NCBI GenBank assembly: GCA_025936045.1
Contig: JAICUB010000009.1
Location: 1-64,000 of the forward strand
Source of the DNA: Polyangiaceae bacterium
GTDB lineage: Bacteria > Myxococcota_A > Polyangia > Polyangiales > Polyangiaceae
Length of the DNA stretch: 64,000 nt
Reading direction: 5' to 3'
The translations under genes and the position numbers were made by a program. Below, piece by piece: positions 39,806 to 48,289 of this stretch (position 1 is the stretch's first letter; each line of letters opens with the position of its first letter). The notes beneath the pieces were generated by a model. That model saw only the letters and a list, made by a program, of their open reading frames with translations. It was not told where the DNA came from and did no database searches.

Positions 39806-40633
39806 CTAAAAGAATGCTTGTACGGAAGCGGTCGTTCCGATTCGGACGGTGAGCCTCGCCGCCGCCGGCTTTCGGGCTTGGGGGCTTACTACCAGTAGCG
39901 TCAGGCCCGTCGCGGCTAGACCCAACGCGCCGCCACCGAGCGCCCAGGCCCAGGTATTTTCTCGGGTGCCTCGTGCATAAAGCGCCTGATCTTCAGGGGT
40001 GTAGCGGCCGGCACCGAGACGACCCTCGAATTTGCCCACGTCGAATTGGCCTCGCAGCGCGAAATAGAGCGCTCCAGTGCTCGCGGCGAGTGCCGCGCCG
40101 ACCGACGACCAGCCGGCCACTCGCGTAGGCGTCCAGTAGGACGCTGGTGGTGCCGGCGCGGGAGCCGGCTCGATCGCGGCGGCCGGCGGCGGCGCGAGCA
40201 CGGGCATGGTGACGGGCACCGCGTCGTCCGGGCACTCCGCGCGGAGCTCGGCCCTCGCGCGCTCCGCGTCTTCGCGGTGCCGCCCCCGCGTCGTGCGGGC
40301 GAGGTACTCGTCGTACGCGTTCGCGGCCGCGCTGCAGTGGAGGAGCTCACGCTGGAGCTCGCCGAGGTTATAAAGGAGCTCGGGACGGCCCGAAAGCTCG
40401 TACGAGCGCTGCATCGATTCGAGCGCGCCAGCGACGTCACCGGCCGTGTAGCGCGCTTCGGCTTCGCGGAAGAGCTCAGCCGCGGCCCGGCCGGAGTCCG
40501 GCGCCGCGGCGGCGTCGCCCGTAGGCGCGGGCTCGTCCGCGTGGGCCGCACCGCTCCGAAGCACGAAGAGCGCGCACGCGAGCACGCTCCCGGCGCATCG
40601 ACACCGAGCTCGCACGTGGCGCCTCGCGTTCAC
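39806..40633 (-). CDS. Secreted or membrane TPR protein
   Basis: 275 residues from GTG 40633. A signal sequence (SVLACALFVLRSGAAHA) is followed by a tetratricopeptide-type region (AAAELFREAEARYTAGDVAGALESMQRSYELSGRPELLYNLGELQ), a Pro/Ala spacer and two membrane segments (about residues 175-192 and 225-247). This layout is common among uncharacterised myxobacterial membrane proteins; the TPR part would bind proteins in the periplasm. No operon partner is clear. The upstream region carries one copy of a dispersed repeat. Confidence 0.75.
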   Translation of the reverse strand: MNARRHVRARCRCAGSVLACALFVLRSGAAHADEPAPTGDAAAAPDSGRAAAELFREAEARYTAGDVAGALESMQRSYELSGRPELLYNLGELQRELLHCSAAANAYDEYLARTTRGRHREDAERARAELRAECPDDAVPVTMPVLAPPPAAAIEPAPAPAPPASYWTPTRVAGWSSVGAALAASTGALYFALRGQFDVGKFEGRLGAGRYTPEDQALYARGTRENTWAWALGGGALGLAATGLTLLVVSPQARKPAAARLTVRIGTTASVQAFF

Positions 40634-40723
40634 GACTCTCCTCGGCCCATGGGTGCCCGGATGCTCTCACGAATGAGCGAGCATCGAAATCCCGATTCAA
40701 CACTTTACTATACCGAAGAGCGT

Positions 40724-40779
40724 TCGCATCGAGCGTGAATTTTAGAGCGCCGATACGCACCCAAGCGAGCTTGGGTGTA
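40724..40779. repeat. Dispersed repeat, copy 1
   Basis: TCGCATCGAGCGTGAATTT (40724-40742) is followed 16 bp later by the hairpin block ACCCAAGCGAGCTTGGGTGTA (40759-40779; 7-bp stem, CGAG loop). The same two blocks, in reverse orientation and with a 91-bp spacer, occur at 50386-50515. The hairpin is 14 bp downstream of the MDR gene stop, so it may also act in termination. Confidence 0.75.
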
Positions 40780-40790
40780 AACAGCGTATT

Positions 40791-41768
40791 TCACTCGGCC
40801 CTTCGCGGACCGTTCGCAAAAATGACTTTTCCACGCCCGCCGGCAGCAGCCATGCGCAGTGCGGCCGAAAAGTCGGCGAGCGGCGCGTGCGCCTGAACTG
40901 GAAGCGGCAGGCGCCCATCCGCGATGGCAGCCCAAAGGGCGGCCAGCATGCGCTCGCTTTCGGGCGCGGAGAGACCGGCAAGGAAGCGATCGATACCGAA
41001 ACCCGACCACGTCAGATTGCCATAGATCAGCGTCGCATTGCGGATCGGGACCGGCTCGGGGCTCAGCGTACCGTAAGCGACCACCGTGCCACCCGCCGCG
41101 ACCGCGGGAAAGAGCGAGCCCGTGAGTGGGCCGCCGACGCAGTCGATGAGCGCGGCAATGCCGTGACCGCCTTCGAGGTCACGGACGCGGGCGGCGAGGT
41201 CCGGCGTGTTTTCCGCGAGCGGACGTACGTCGGGGGCAAGCTCGCCGAGCGACTCCTCGCGCGCGATGCCGATCACGCGCACGCCGCGTTCGGCGGCGAG
41301 CACGCTCACGAGCGTGGCGACCGACGACGACGCCGCGGTGAGCGCGATACAGTCGCCCGCCCGCACGCGCGCCGCGTCGAGTAACCCCCAGGCCGTGATC
41401 GGATTGACGACGAACTGCGCGGCCGCGTCGACGGCAATGTCGCCGGGGATCGGGTAGACGCGCTCGACCGGCGCGAGCGCGAGCTCGGCCCAGGCACCCG
41501 GCCAGCGGAAGGCCACACGCGTGCCCGGCGCGAGCCGAACGCCCGCCCCTGCGCTGACGACACGACCGGCTCCCGAGAGACCGGCGACCTGCGGGAACGC
41601 CGGCTTTGCGCGGTACGTTCCGCGCACGAAGGAGAAGTCGGCGGGATGGACCGGGCTCGCCTCGACGGCGACGAGCACCTCGGCGGCCGCGGGTACGGGC
41701 TCGCGGACGTCGCGCAAGGTCAGGACTTCACGGGCTTCTCCGGTTTGTTCGAAGACGAGGGCTTGCAT
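40791..41768 (-). CDS. Zinc-binding-dehydrogenase-like MDR oxidoreductase
   Basis: 325-residue medium-chain reductase. The GroES-like half contains SPVHPADFSFVRGTY and AGLSGAGRVV. The cofactor half contains ALTAASSSVATLVSVLAAERGVRVIGIAR and IDCVGGPLTGSLFPAVAAGGTVVAYG. Structural and catalytic zinc ligands are not evident, so it is likely NADPH-dependent quinone reductase or enoyl reductase-like, possibly acting on an aldehyde or quinone stress compound. Start ATG 41768 (MQALVFEQ). It is divergent from a LysR regulator with an inverted repeat between, so it is the probable target of that regulator. Confidence 0.85.
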   Translation of the reverse strand: MQALVFEQTGEAREVLTLRDVREPVPAAAEVLVAVEASPVHPADFSFVRGTYRAKPAFPQVAGLSGAGRVVSAGAGVRLAPGTRVAFRWPGAWAELALAPVERVYPIPGDIAVDAAAQFVVNPITAWGLLDAARVRAGDCIALTAASSSVATLVSVLAAERGVRVIGIAREESLGELAPDVRPLAENTPDLAARVRDLEGGHGIAALIDCVGGPLTGSLFPAVAAGGTVVAYGTLSPEPVPIRNATLIYGNLTWSGFGIDRFLAGLSAPESERMLAALWAAIADGRLPLPVQAHAPLADFSAALRMAAAGGRGKVIFANGPRRAE

Positions 41769-41814
41769 GGGACGCTCCTTGGTTGAGGCCCTTCCAGCCT
41801 GCTGTTTGTTTTGC

Positions 41815-41850
41815 GCACAGACCAGCGCTAAGTCAGCACAATGTCTGTGC
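41815..41850. promoter_or_regulatory. Inverted repeat between MDR and LysR genes
   Basis: GCACAGAC (41815-41822) and GTCTGTGC (41843-41850), with 20 bp between, each flanked by T/A-rich bases (tttgc, caaaa). The right arm covers the first codons of the LysR gene. It fits an autoregulatory LysR site that also covers the divergent promoter. Confidence 0.6.
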
Positions 41851-42737
41851 AAAAACGCTCAGAACGTCTGGACTGGGACGGTCTCCGCTATTTTCGGGCC
41901 GTCGCGACGGCCGGCACGCTCTCCGCCGCCGCACGCGCGCTCGGCGTGGAGCACACGACCGTCGCGCGGCGGCTCGACGCGCTCGAGGGCGAGCTCGGCG
42001 CGCGGCTGTTCTTGAGAAATGCCCGCGGCTACGCGCTCACGCGGGTCGGCCAGGCGCTGCTCGAGTCGGTGGCGGCGATGCACCGTGAGGTCTCCGCCAT
42101 CGCGCGGCTCGCGGAAGGACAGGACGTCGAGATGACGGGCGCCGTGCGCATCGCGACGGCGGACGCGCTCGCCAAGCACCTCATTTTGCCCGCAATCGGG
42201 CCGCTCATCGCAGAGCATCCGGGGCTCTGCCTCGAAGTCGTGAGCGACACGCGCCAGCACGATCTCGCGCGGCGCGAGGCGGACATCGCACTCCGCATCG
42301 GCGCGTCGCTCGACACGCGGCTCGTCGGGCGCAGGCTCGCGGGGCTCGGGTTCGGACTATACGGCGCGCGGCCGCGGCCGGCACGGCTCGCGCTCGCACG
42401 CGCCGAGTTCGTCACGTTCGACGAAGTCGTGGGCAAGCTGCCGCACGAAGCTTGGCTTGCCGAGCACGCGCCGAACGCTCGCGTCGTGTTGCGCTCGAAC
42501 CGGCAAGAGACGCTGACGGAAGCCGTACGGCTCGGCCTCGGGCTCGGCCTCTTGCCGTGTCTCGTCGCGGGGCCGAGCGCGGGGCTCGCGCGCGGGCTCG
42601 GGCCGGACGAGGTGTTCACGCGCGAGCTCTGGTTGCTCGTGCACCCGGACCTCCAGGGCTCGCGGCGCGTACGCGCCGTGATGAGCGCCATCGCGAGCTA
42701 CGTGGAGGCGCATGCCGACGCGGTCGCGGGAGCGTGA
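41841..42737 (+). CDS. LysR-family transcriptional regulator
   Basis: 298 residues. The N-terminal winged HTH is typical (LDWDGLRYFRAVATAGTLSAAARALGVEHTTVARRLDALEGELGARLFLR). The effector domain (VRIATADALAKHLILPAIGPLIAEHPGLCLEVV) has the periplasmic-binding-protein fold. The WDGLRYF opening marks the subgroup that usually regulates an adjacent divergent oxidoreductase gene, as here. Ligand unknown. The start at ATG 41841 is fixed by the family length and lies inside the right half of the inverted repeat. Confidence 0.92.
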   Translation: MSVQKRSERLDWDGLRYFRAVATAGTLSAAARALGVEHTTVARRLDALEGELGARLFLRNARGYALTRVGQALLESVAAMHREVSAIARLAEGQDVEMTGAVRIATADALAKHLILPAIGPLIAEHPGLCLEVVSDTRQHDLARREADIALRIGASLDTRLVGRRLAGLGFGLYGARPRPARLALARAEFVTFDEVVGKLPHEAWLAEHAPNARVVLRSNRQETLTEAVRLGLGLGLLPCLVAGPSAGLARGLGPDEVFTRELWLLVHPDLQGSRRVRAVMSAIASYVEAHADAVAGA

Positions 42738-42792
42738 GCCTGGCGCCATTTTCGCCACTCCTCCGAGTGAGAACGCGTGGTATCGCGGACGG

Positions 42793-43851
42793 ATGGCTCG
42801 GGCTCGTGTGTGGTTCGGCGTGCGCCTGCTCGTGCTCGCGCTCGTGGCGAGCGTGCTCGGCGCCGGGATCGCGGCGTACACGGACTTTTTGCACTGGAGG
42901 CCGCCGGCGCCGGTCGTCGTGAGGCCGAAGCCGAAACCGAAGCCGCCCGCCGACACGCTTCCGGACCCGATCGTGCCCGACCGTCCCGTGCACCTCGACC
43001 CCACGCGTTCGGCCACGAGCGGGGACTGGGTACACGCGCACCCGAGCTTTCAGTATTCGCGCTCCAGCGCGCAGCGCGGCGGCGTCAATCCGTGCGCGTT
43101 GCCGGACGCCGACACGAGCGGCTTTTTGCCGTGGCAGGCCTTGGCGAAGGGCCAGTTCACGGCGCCGCGCGCAGGAGCCGTCGCGGCCAACGGCGACTTC
43201 GATCTCGTCATGCACTTTCACGGCCAGGACCTCGCGCGTCGCGAGCTCATCGAAAGCGGACAGAAGTTCGTGCTCTACGGGCTCACGCTCGACGCGAGCG
43301 AGAGCTACTCGGGGCTCTTCGCCGGGTCGAAGTTGATGAGCGGGCTCGTCGCCGGGATCGAGGCCGCGGTCGGCGCCGCGCACGGGGTGAAGGCGCACGC
43401 GCGCCACGTCGCGCTCACGGCGTGGAGCGCGGGCTACATGGCGGTGCTCTCGATCCTCGTGCAACCGGAGGCGAAAGACGTGGACGCCGTCGTGCTGATC
43501 GACGGCCTCCACGGCCAGCGCGGTGCGCTCGAGCACCAGCTCGCGCCCTTCGTCGAGTACGCGCGGCGCGCCGAGGCGGGCGAGCGCTTCATGTTCGTGA
43601 CGCATTCCTCGATCGATCCCCCCGCGTTCGCGTCGACGACCGAAGCGGTGCACTACCTGCTTTCCGCGCTCGGAGAGAAGCCTACGGCCGTCAAGCGCGA
43701 CGATCGCGGCGGGCTCGAGCTCATCGAGTATTTTTCACGCGGAAACTTCAACGTGCGCGGTTACGCGGGGAACGACAAAGCCGACCATTGCGCGCAGGTG
43801 ATGCTGCTGCGGGATGCGTTCGCCGCGCTCGGCCGCCACTGGCGGCGTTGA
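42793..43851 (+). CDS. Membrane-anchored alpha/beta-hydrolase-like protein
   Basis: 352 residues. One N-terminal membrane anchor (LLVLALVASVLGAGIAA) is followed by a Pro/Lys-rich spacer (PKPKPKPP) and a domain facing the periplasm. FDLVMHFHGQD, VALTAWSAGYMAVLSIL and VVLIDGLHG match the order of an alpha/beta hydrolase: oxyanion-hole strand, nucleophile elbow W-S-A-G, then an acidic residue. Substrate unknown; an esterase or lipase-like role is plausible. Start ATG 42793 begins the anchor. It follows the LysR gene with a short gap, but no functional link is evident. Confidence 0.72.
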   Translation: MARARVWFGVRLLVLALVASVLGAGIAAYTDFLHWRPPAPVVVRPKPKPKPPADTLPDPIVPDRPVHLDPTRSATSGDWVHAHPSFQYSRSSAQRGGVNPCALPDADTSGFLPWQALAKGQFTAPRAGAVAANGDFDLVMHFHGQDLARRELIESGQKFVLYGLTLDASESYSGLFAGSKLMSGLVAGIEAAVGAAHGVKAHARHVALTAWSAGYMAVLSILVQPEAKDVDAVVLIDGLHGQRGALEHQLAPFVEYARRAEAGERFMFVTHSSIDPPAFASTTEAVHYLLSALGEKPTAVKRDDRGGLELIEYFSRGNFNVRGYAGNDKADHCAQVMLLRDAFAALGRHWRR

Positions 43852-43859
43852 GGGCGAGC

Positions 43860-44080
43860 GACCTCGCGTCGGTGGGCGCACGCCGTTCCACTGGGCGAGT
43901 GAGCTCACGACGTTTCGCGAGCTCTTCGGCGAGGTGATGATCAAGCGCATGGCGCTGCCCGTGGTGCCGCCGATGGGCGACGTGAAACACGCTCGTGTTC
44001 TCGTGGAAGGCGGGCGTGCTCGTCTACGAAGACGACGAAGCGGCTGAGGTCGCCGCCCGCGTGCGGTCCGGCTGGCGGAG
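43860..44080 (+). pseudogene. Possible frameshifted gene remnant
   Basis: Two adjoining plus-strand frames both show the strong G/C third-position bias of real genes here. The first reads GRTPFHWASELTTFRELFGEVMI and on to VVPPMGDVKHAR at about 43990. The second continues VFSWKAGVLVYEDDEAAEVAARV from 43995. Joined by a one-base shift they make one stretch of about 70 residues, with no clear start and no recognised family. It could be a decayed gene, or chance in GC-rich DNA. Confidence 0.35.
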
Positions 44081-44133
44081 CGCCGAATGGTCCGACGGGG
44101 CCGGAAGCTCGGTCCGGAAAGACGCCGGCAACG

Positions 44134-45936
44134 TCAGTCGTTCGGCAAGAAGCCGAGCACGCCCGTCGCGTAGATCTGGCTCGCGTCGCCGTCGCCGCTG
44201 TGCGTGAGCGGGCCGTCTTCATGGCCGGCGAACGCGACCCCCTCGGGCGTGGCGAAGGCGGAGTGGAGCTCGTTGTGGCGCGGGCCTGGCGCGAGCGTAC
44301 GGCGGATCGGCGCATCCGAGAGCGACGGAAGCTCGCAGAGGAGCTTGTTGCCGTTGGTGAGAACGCTCAAGCCGTCGGGGTTTTGCAGCCAGCCGTCACT
44401 GCCGGCGAGCAGCCAGCCGCCGCCCGCTCGCGCGCCGACGCCGAGGAATACGCTCGAAGCGTCGAACGTGAGGACGGCGGTGTCCGAGACGTCTCCCGCG
44501 CTGCTCGTGACGCTGACGAGCGCGTCCCACTCGGTGTTGTCGAAGCCGGAAAAGCGGCGTGAACGACCGACGACCGCGACGGAGTCCCCCTGCACGCGTA
44601 ACGCGTACGGTTCGTCTTCGTGCTCCGAGCCGATGACGCGCGTCCACACGCGAGCACCCGCGGCGTCGAGCTTGGTGAGCAAGATGTCCGAATCCCCCGC
44701 GCCCGGCAGCTCCGGATCGGGCGGGAGCGGCACGAGGCCGTCTTGAAAGAGGTCGGCGTGCACGCGAATGCGCAGCGGGTCCGCCCAGGTCGCGACGAAC
44801 GCATTGCCGTCCGCGTCGGAGTCGACGAAGGCGCGGAACCAGGCGCCGATGGCGCCGAAGGTGTCGTAACTACCGCCGATCGGCAGAAACGGCGTGAGCC
44901 CGACGGGCGGCTCGATCAGCGTACGTGCCGGCGCCGCCCACGCGCCGCCCGCGAACGACACGCGATAGCCGATGACGGCGTCGATCGTCGTCACCGCGAC
45001 GACGAAAGCGCCCTCGCCCGCCGCGGCTACGCGCGCGGGATCGAGCACGAGGCCGTTCCCCTCCAAGTCGGTCGCGCCGGCTTCGCTCGCGTGCGGATCG
45101 GTCGCGACGGCGGGGTCGTGGAGCTCGGCCTCGCCGAGCTCGGCGAGGTCCGGCGCGAGTCGCAGCAGCGAAAAGACGCGCGTGTCGGAGACGAGCACGA
45201 CCGTGAGCTCGCCCGACGGGTGGACGCAGAAGTCGGAGACGTATCGATGCTCGGGAGCCGACCACTCGTGGATCGTCGCGAGGTTCGAGCTCAGCAGACG
45301 CAGGCGCGTCTTCGGCGGGACGGTGGCGGCAAACCCGAGGATCTCCTCCTCGAGCACGACGTCCCGCCCCGCTGCGGTCCGGAGCCGCTTGCGCTCCGAG
45401 TGCCCTGGTACGCGCGCGAGCGCCACTTCACCCGTCTCACCGGCACTCCCCTGCTCACCCGCAGCCGCGGAATCACCCGCACCCGCGTTTTCGTCGCGGC
45501 CGCCGGCGCCCGCGTCCGTAGCGCGGCCGGTGGACCCGCCGCTTCCCGACGTGCCGGCACTGCCGCTGGTGCCGGCGCCGGTGCCGCCTCGTCCCGAACC
45601 GTTTCCGTGCTCGGATCCTCCGCGTCCCGAGCCGCCCTGGGACGAAGTAGCGCCGGAGGCGCCATGTTCCGAAGTACCGCCGGACGCGCCGTGCGGTGAC
45701 GTTCCACCCGCTGCACGCGCGCCGCCGTCGTCGCCAGCTGCGCCGCCCGCGTCGCCCCGTGCGGCACCGCCGCCCTCACTGTGAGCTCCGCTTCCCCCGC
45801 GCGCCGCTGAGCCGGCGGCTCCCGCGAGCGACACGCGCGGCTCGCTCTGGTCGTCATCGCAGCCGAGCGAAAGCACCATTGCCAATGCGAGCCACGCGTA
45901 CCGACTAGCCACCGTGGCAAAGACCTGGGGCGACAC
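44134..45936 (-). CDS. Linker-rich lipoprotein with propeller-like repeats
   Basis: 600 residues from GTG 45936; a GTG at 45912 is equally consistent with the signal peptide. Lipobox SLGC is followed by an Asp/Ser start and about 130 residues of Gly/Ser/Ala/His linker (SGGTSEHGASGATSSQGG and similar). The rest is a set of beta repeats with LLSSNLATIHEW, VWTRVIGSEHEDEPYALRVQGDSVAVVGRS and GGWLLAGSDGW, as in SBBP/propeller-type surface proteins that record a value per blade. Function unknown. The end is convergent with the possible remnant upstream. Confidence 0.7.
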   Translation of the reverse strand: MSPQVFATVASRYAWLALAMVLSLGCDDDQSEPRVSLAGAAGSAARGGSGAHSEGGGAARGDAGGAAGDDGGARAAGGTSPHGASGGTSEHGASGATSSQGGSGRGGSEHGNGSGRGGTGAGTSGSAGTSGSGGSTGRATDAGAGGRDENAGAGDSAAAGEQGSAGETGEVALARVPGHSERKRLRTAAGRDVVLEEEILGFAATVPPKTRLRLLSSNLATIHEWSAPEHRYVSDFCVHPSGELTVVLVSDTRVFSLLRLAPDLAELGEAELHDPAVATDPHASEAGATDLEGNGLVLDPARVAAAGEGAFVVAVTTIDAVIGYRVSFAGGAWAAPARTLIEPPVGLTPFLPIGGSYDTFGAIGAWFRAFVDSDADGNAFVATWADPLRIRVHADLFQDGLVPLPPDPELPGAGDSDILLTKLDAAGARVWTRVIGSEHEDEPYALRVQGDSVAVVGRSRRFSGFDNTEWDALVSVTSSAGDVSDTAVLTFDASSVFLGVGARAGGGWLLAGSDGWLQNPDGLSVLTNGNKLLCELPSLSDAPIRRTLAPGPRHNELHSAFATPEGVAFAGHEDGPLTHSGDGDASQIYATGVLGFLPND

Positions 45937-46012
45937 CCCGCGAAGGTCAAGGTCGCGGCCCGGCCGTCCGGGAGCTTCGGCCGTTGACGGCGCGCCCAGG
46001 CGGCGTTAGTTC

Positions 46013-46029
46013 GGTCAATATGGTTGACC
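46013..46029. promoter_or_regulatory. Palindrome over the thioesterase start codon (probable MarR operator)
   Basis: GGTCAA (46013-46018), TATGG, TTGACC (46024-46029). The ATG of the thioesterase gene (46020-46022) lies in the centre. A weak promoter (TTGACG at 45984-45989, TAGTTC at 46007-46012, 17-bp spacing) would start transcription about at the ATG. The second gene of the unit encodes a MarR protein, the likely binder. Confidence 0.6.
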
Positions 46030-46865
46030 TATTATCGGCTTCGGCCGGGCTCGATTTGACGGTAGAAGCGCGGGTCGAGCCGCGCTTCGTCGATGCCATG
46101 GGCCACATGAACGTGGCCTTTTACGCGCAGCTCTTCGACCGAGGTGTGTGGACGTACTTCGAGCGTCACGGCCTCGACGCCGGCTACATGCAGCGCGAGC
46201 AGCGCGGCGCCTTCGCGCTCGAGGAGACCACGCGGTACCTCGCCGAGATGCGCGAGGGCGAGCCGCTCACCGTGCACACGGGCTTGGTCGAAGTGCGCGA
46301 GCGGACGCTCCGGCTCGTGCAGGTGATGACCGCGGTGGACCAAGGCGTACGGGCGGCGGAGCGCGAGCTCGTCGCCGCGCACATCGATCTGAAGATGCGC
46401 CGGACGGCGCCGTTTGCGCCCGAGCTCGCCGCGAGCCTGCGCTCGAAGCTCTGCCAGGTGCTACCCGACGGCACGCCGAGCGAAGCCGCCGCCCAGGCGT
46501 TCGCGCTCGCGTGGATCGCGGCGTGGAATCGACGTGACGCCGAAGCCGTGCTCGCGCACTACACGGAGGATTGCGTGTTCGTGAGTCCGAAGGCCGAGCG
46601 CATCACGGGGCGCGCCCGCGTCGAGGGCAAGGCGGCGCTCCGAGCGTACTGGCAGCGCGCGCTCGAACAGAGCGGCACGCTGGAATTCACGCTGGACCTC
46701 GCGGCGTACAGCGCGCGGAGCGCGACGCTCACCGTGCTTTATACCGCGCGGTCCGCAGGGCGCGAACCGGTGCGCGCGACCGAAATCATGCGTTTTCGCG
46801 GGCCGCTCGTCGGCGAGGGTGAAGCGCTTTACGGCGCTACGGCTCCCGCGCCCGAGGCGCGATGA
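46020..46865 (+). CDS. Hot-dog thioesterase fused to a SnoaL-like domain
   Basis: 281 residues. Residues about 12-140 form a 4HBT-type hot-dog thioesterase (VEPRFVDAMGHMNVAFYAQLFDRG with the catalytic-type Asp; ALEETTRYLAEMREGEPLTVHT). Residues about 150-275 form a SnoaL/NTF2-like cone (AFALAWIAAWNRRDAEAVLAHYTEDCVFVSP). Such a protein might cleave a thioester and bind or isomerise the released small acid; this is inference. ATG 46020 is used. It overlaps the MarR gene by 4 bp (ATGA), and a palindrome covers its start, so repression by that MarR is likely. Confidence 0.82.
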   Translation: MVDLLSASAGLDLTVEARVEPRFVDAMGHMNVAFYAQLFDRGVWTYFERHGLDAGYMQREQRGAFALEETTRYLAEMREGEPLTVHTGLVEVRERTLRLVQVMTAVDQGVRAAERELVAAHIDLKMRRTAPFAPELAASLRSKLCQVLPDGTPSEAAAQAFALAWIAAWNRRDAEAVLAHYTEDCVFVSPKAERITGRARVEGKAALRAYWQRALEQSGTLEFTLDLAAYSARSATLTVLYTARSAGREPVRATEIMRFRGPLVGEGEALYGATAPAPEAR

Positions 46866-47287
46866 GCCTCGGGGAAAATGAGCCGCTCGCGCTGCTCTAC
46901 TTCGGCTTTCGCACCGTCGTGAAGCGTCCGGACGAGGAGCTCGCGCGGTTCGGCCTCGGACGGGTGCATCACCGCGTGCTGTTCTTCATCGCGCGGCGGC
47001 CCGGTCTACCCGTGAGTGAGCTCATGACGATCCTGGACGTGAGCAAGCAAGCGCTTCACGCGCCGCTTCGCCGGCTCGTCGGCGGCGGCTTCGTGCGCAG
47101 CGCCGAAAATCCGGAGGATCGGCGCGAGCGCCGTCTGACGCTCACCGCACGCGGCAAAGCCCTCGAGGATCGACTGTCGGGTCACCAGCGCCGGCTGTTT
47201 GCGGCCGCGTTCAAGAGCGCGGGCCCCGCCGCCGCGCGCGGCTTCTGCTCCGTCATGCAGCGCCTCGCCGACGGCGGAGCCGGTTGA
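46862..47287 (+). CDS. MarR-family regulator
   Basis: 141-residue winged-helix dimer. The wHTH is complete (VLFFIARRPGLPVSELMTILDVSKQALHAPLRRLVGGGFVRSAENPEDRRERRLTLTARGKAL). DRRERRLTLT is the typical wing. It overlaps the thioesterase gene and is likely its autoregulator through the GGTCAA-N5-TTGACC palindrome at the operon start. MarR proteins usually release DNA on binding phenolic or other small molecules, in line with a thioesterase/SnoaL partner. It ends 22 bp before a convergent gene. Confidence 0.9.
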   Translation: MSLGENEPLALLYFGFRTVVKRPDEELARFGLGRVHHRVLFFIARRPGLPVSELMTILDVSKQALHAPLRRLVGGGFVRSAENPEDRRERRLTLTARGKALEDRLSGHQRRLFAAAFKSAGPAAARGFCSVMQRLADGGAG

Positions 47288-47308
47288 AGCCCGAGTTAGG
47301 GTTTCAGT

Positions 47309-48289
47309 TCACGGAGCCTGGTCGCTCGCGTCGACCTCGACGCCGAGCACGCTGTCCACGCCGACGTCGTCCATCAGCGTGCGCGCGTACGAGGCGGACT
47401 CGTCTTTGAGCACGTTGATGGGGAGGTACGCGAGCTTGAGGCTCGTACCGGGCGGCAAGCCCCCACGGCGCGCGGCCTCGTCCCTATGCTCGGGCGGCGC
47501 GAGCGCGGTATCGACGATGTGCCAGCTTTTGCCCTCGTAGCGTTCGACCCAGGCGTGCCCGAACGCGAGCAGCGAGGGTGACGCGTCCTTCATGGTGACG
47601 CCGACGAGCACGATGCCGAGCACGACGCGCGCCCTGAAGCCGAAGCGGCGGAGGAGCGCGGTCGTGAACACGGCGTGCTCCGTGCAATCACCCGCGTGCG
47701 TCACGGCCACGCGCGAGGCCACGTCGAACGAGTGCTCGAACGTCTTCTGATCGATGTACCGATCCGCGAACGCCGCGACGGCGACGGGTGACGGGGAGCC
47801 GCCGCTCGCCGCGAGCTCGGCCGCGGCCGCCGCGAAACGCGCTTCGTCGTAGTCGATCACGAACGAGCTCTTTTGATCGCCCTTGGCTGGCGCGTCACGG
47901 CTCGCGAGGTGCGACAAGTCCGAGAGCTGGAACACGCCGTTGACGAGCTGCACACTGGTGCGCCGGCTGAGCTCACCGAGCGTCTTGTACGAGTTCATCA
48001 CCTGGATCCGCACGCGGAGGTAGCGCGCGAAGTCCGCGTCGCTTCCGTCCTTGCCGACGAGACCGAGCGCGCGCGGGGTGACCTCGGTCGGAATCGACGA
48101 CATGAAGATCGTCTGGCTCGGCTGAAAACCGAGATGCTTCACGGGTGACGACGCCGCGGGTGGCAGCGACGCGGAAGCCGCGGGCGCACTCTGAGCGTGC
48201 CCCCCGGGCGCGGGCGCACAAGCGAGCGCGACGAGCGCCGCCCCGGCGAGCCCGCGACCGCTGCGGCTAAAGCTCGCCCGACTCCTCAA
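47309..48289 (-). CDS. Transglutaminase-like lipoprotein
   Basis: 326 residues. The only start that includes the signal peptide is TTG 48289; it has AGGTGAA as ribosome site and overlaps the end of the upstream gene by 23 bp. Lipobox ALAC is clear. The fold is transglutaminase/protease-like with Cys, His, Asp in order: HAGDCTEHAVFTTALLRRFGF, AFGHAWVERY, WHIVDTAL. Bacterial members act as cysteine proteases or amide-bond enzymes outside the cytoplasm. The overlap with the preceding lipoprotein gene implies coupled expression. Confidence 0.8.
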   Translation of the reverse strand: MRSRASFSRSGRGLAGAALVALACAPAPGGHAQSAPAASASLPPAASSPVKHLGFQPSQTIFMSSIPTEVTPRALGLVGKDGSDADFARYLRVRIQVMNSYKTLGELSRRTSVQLVNGVFQLSDLSHLASRDAPAKGDQKSSFVIDYDEARFAAAAAELAASGGSPSPVAVAAFADRYIDQKTFEHSFDVASRVAVTHAGDCTEHAVFTTALLRRFGFRARVVLGIVLVGVTMKDASPSLLAFGHAWVERYEGKSWHIVDTALAPPEHRDEAARRGGLPPGTSLKLAYLPINVLKDESASYARTLMDDVGVDSVLGVEVDASDQAP

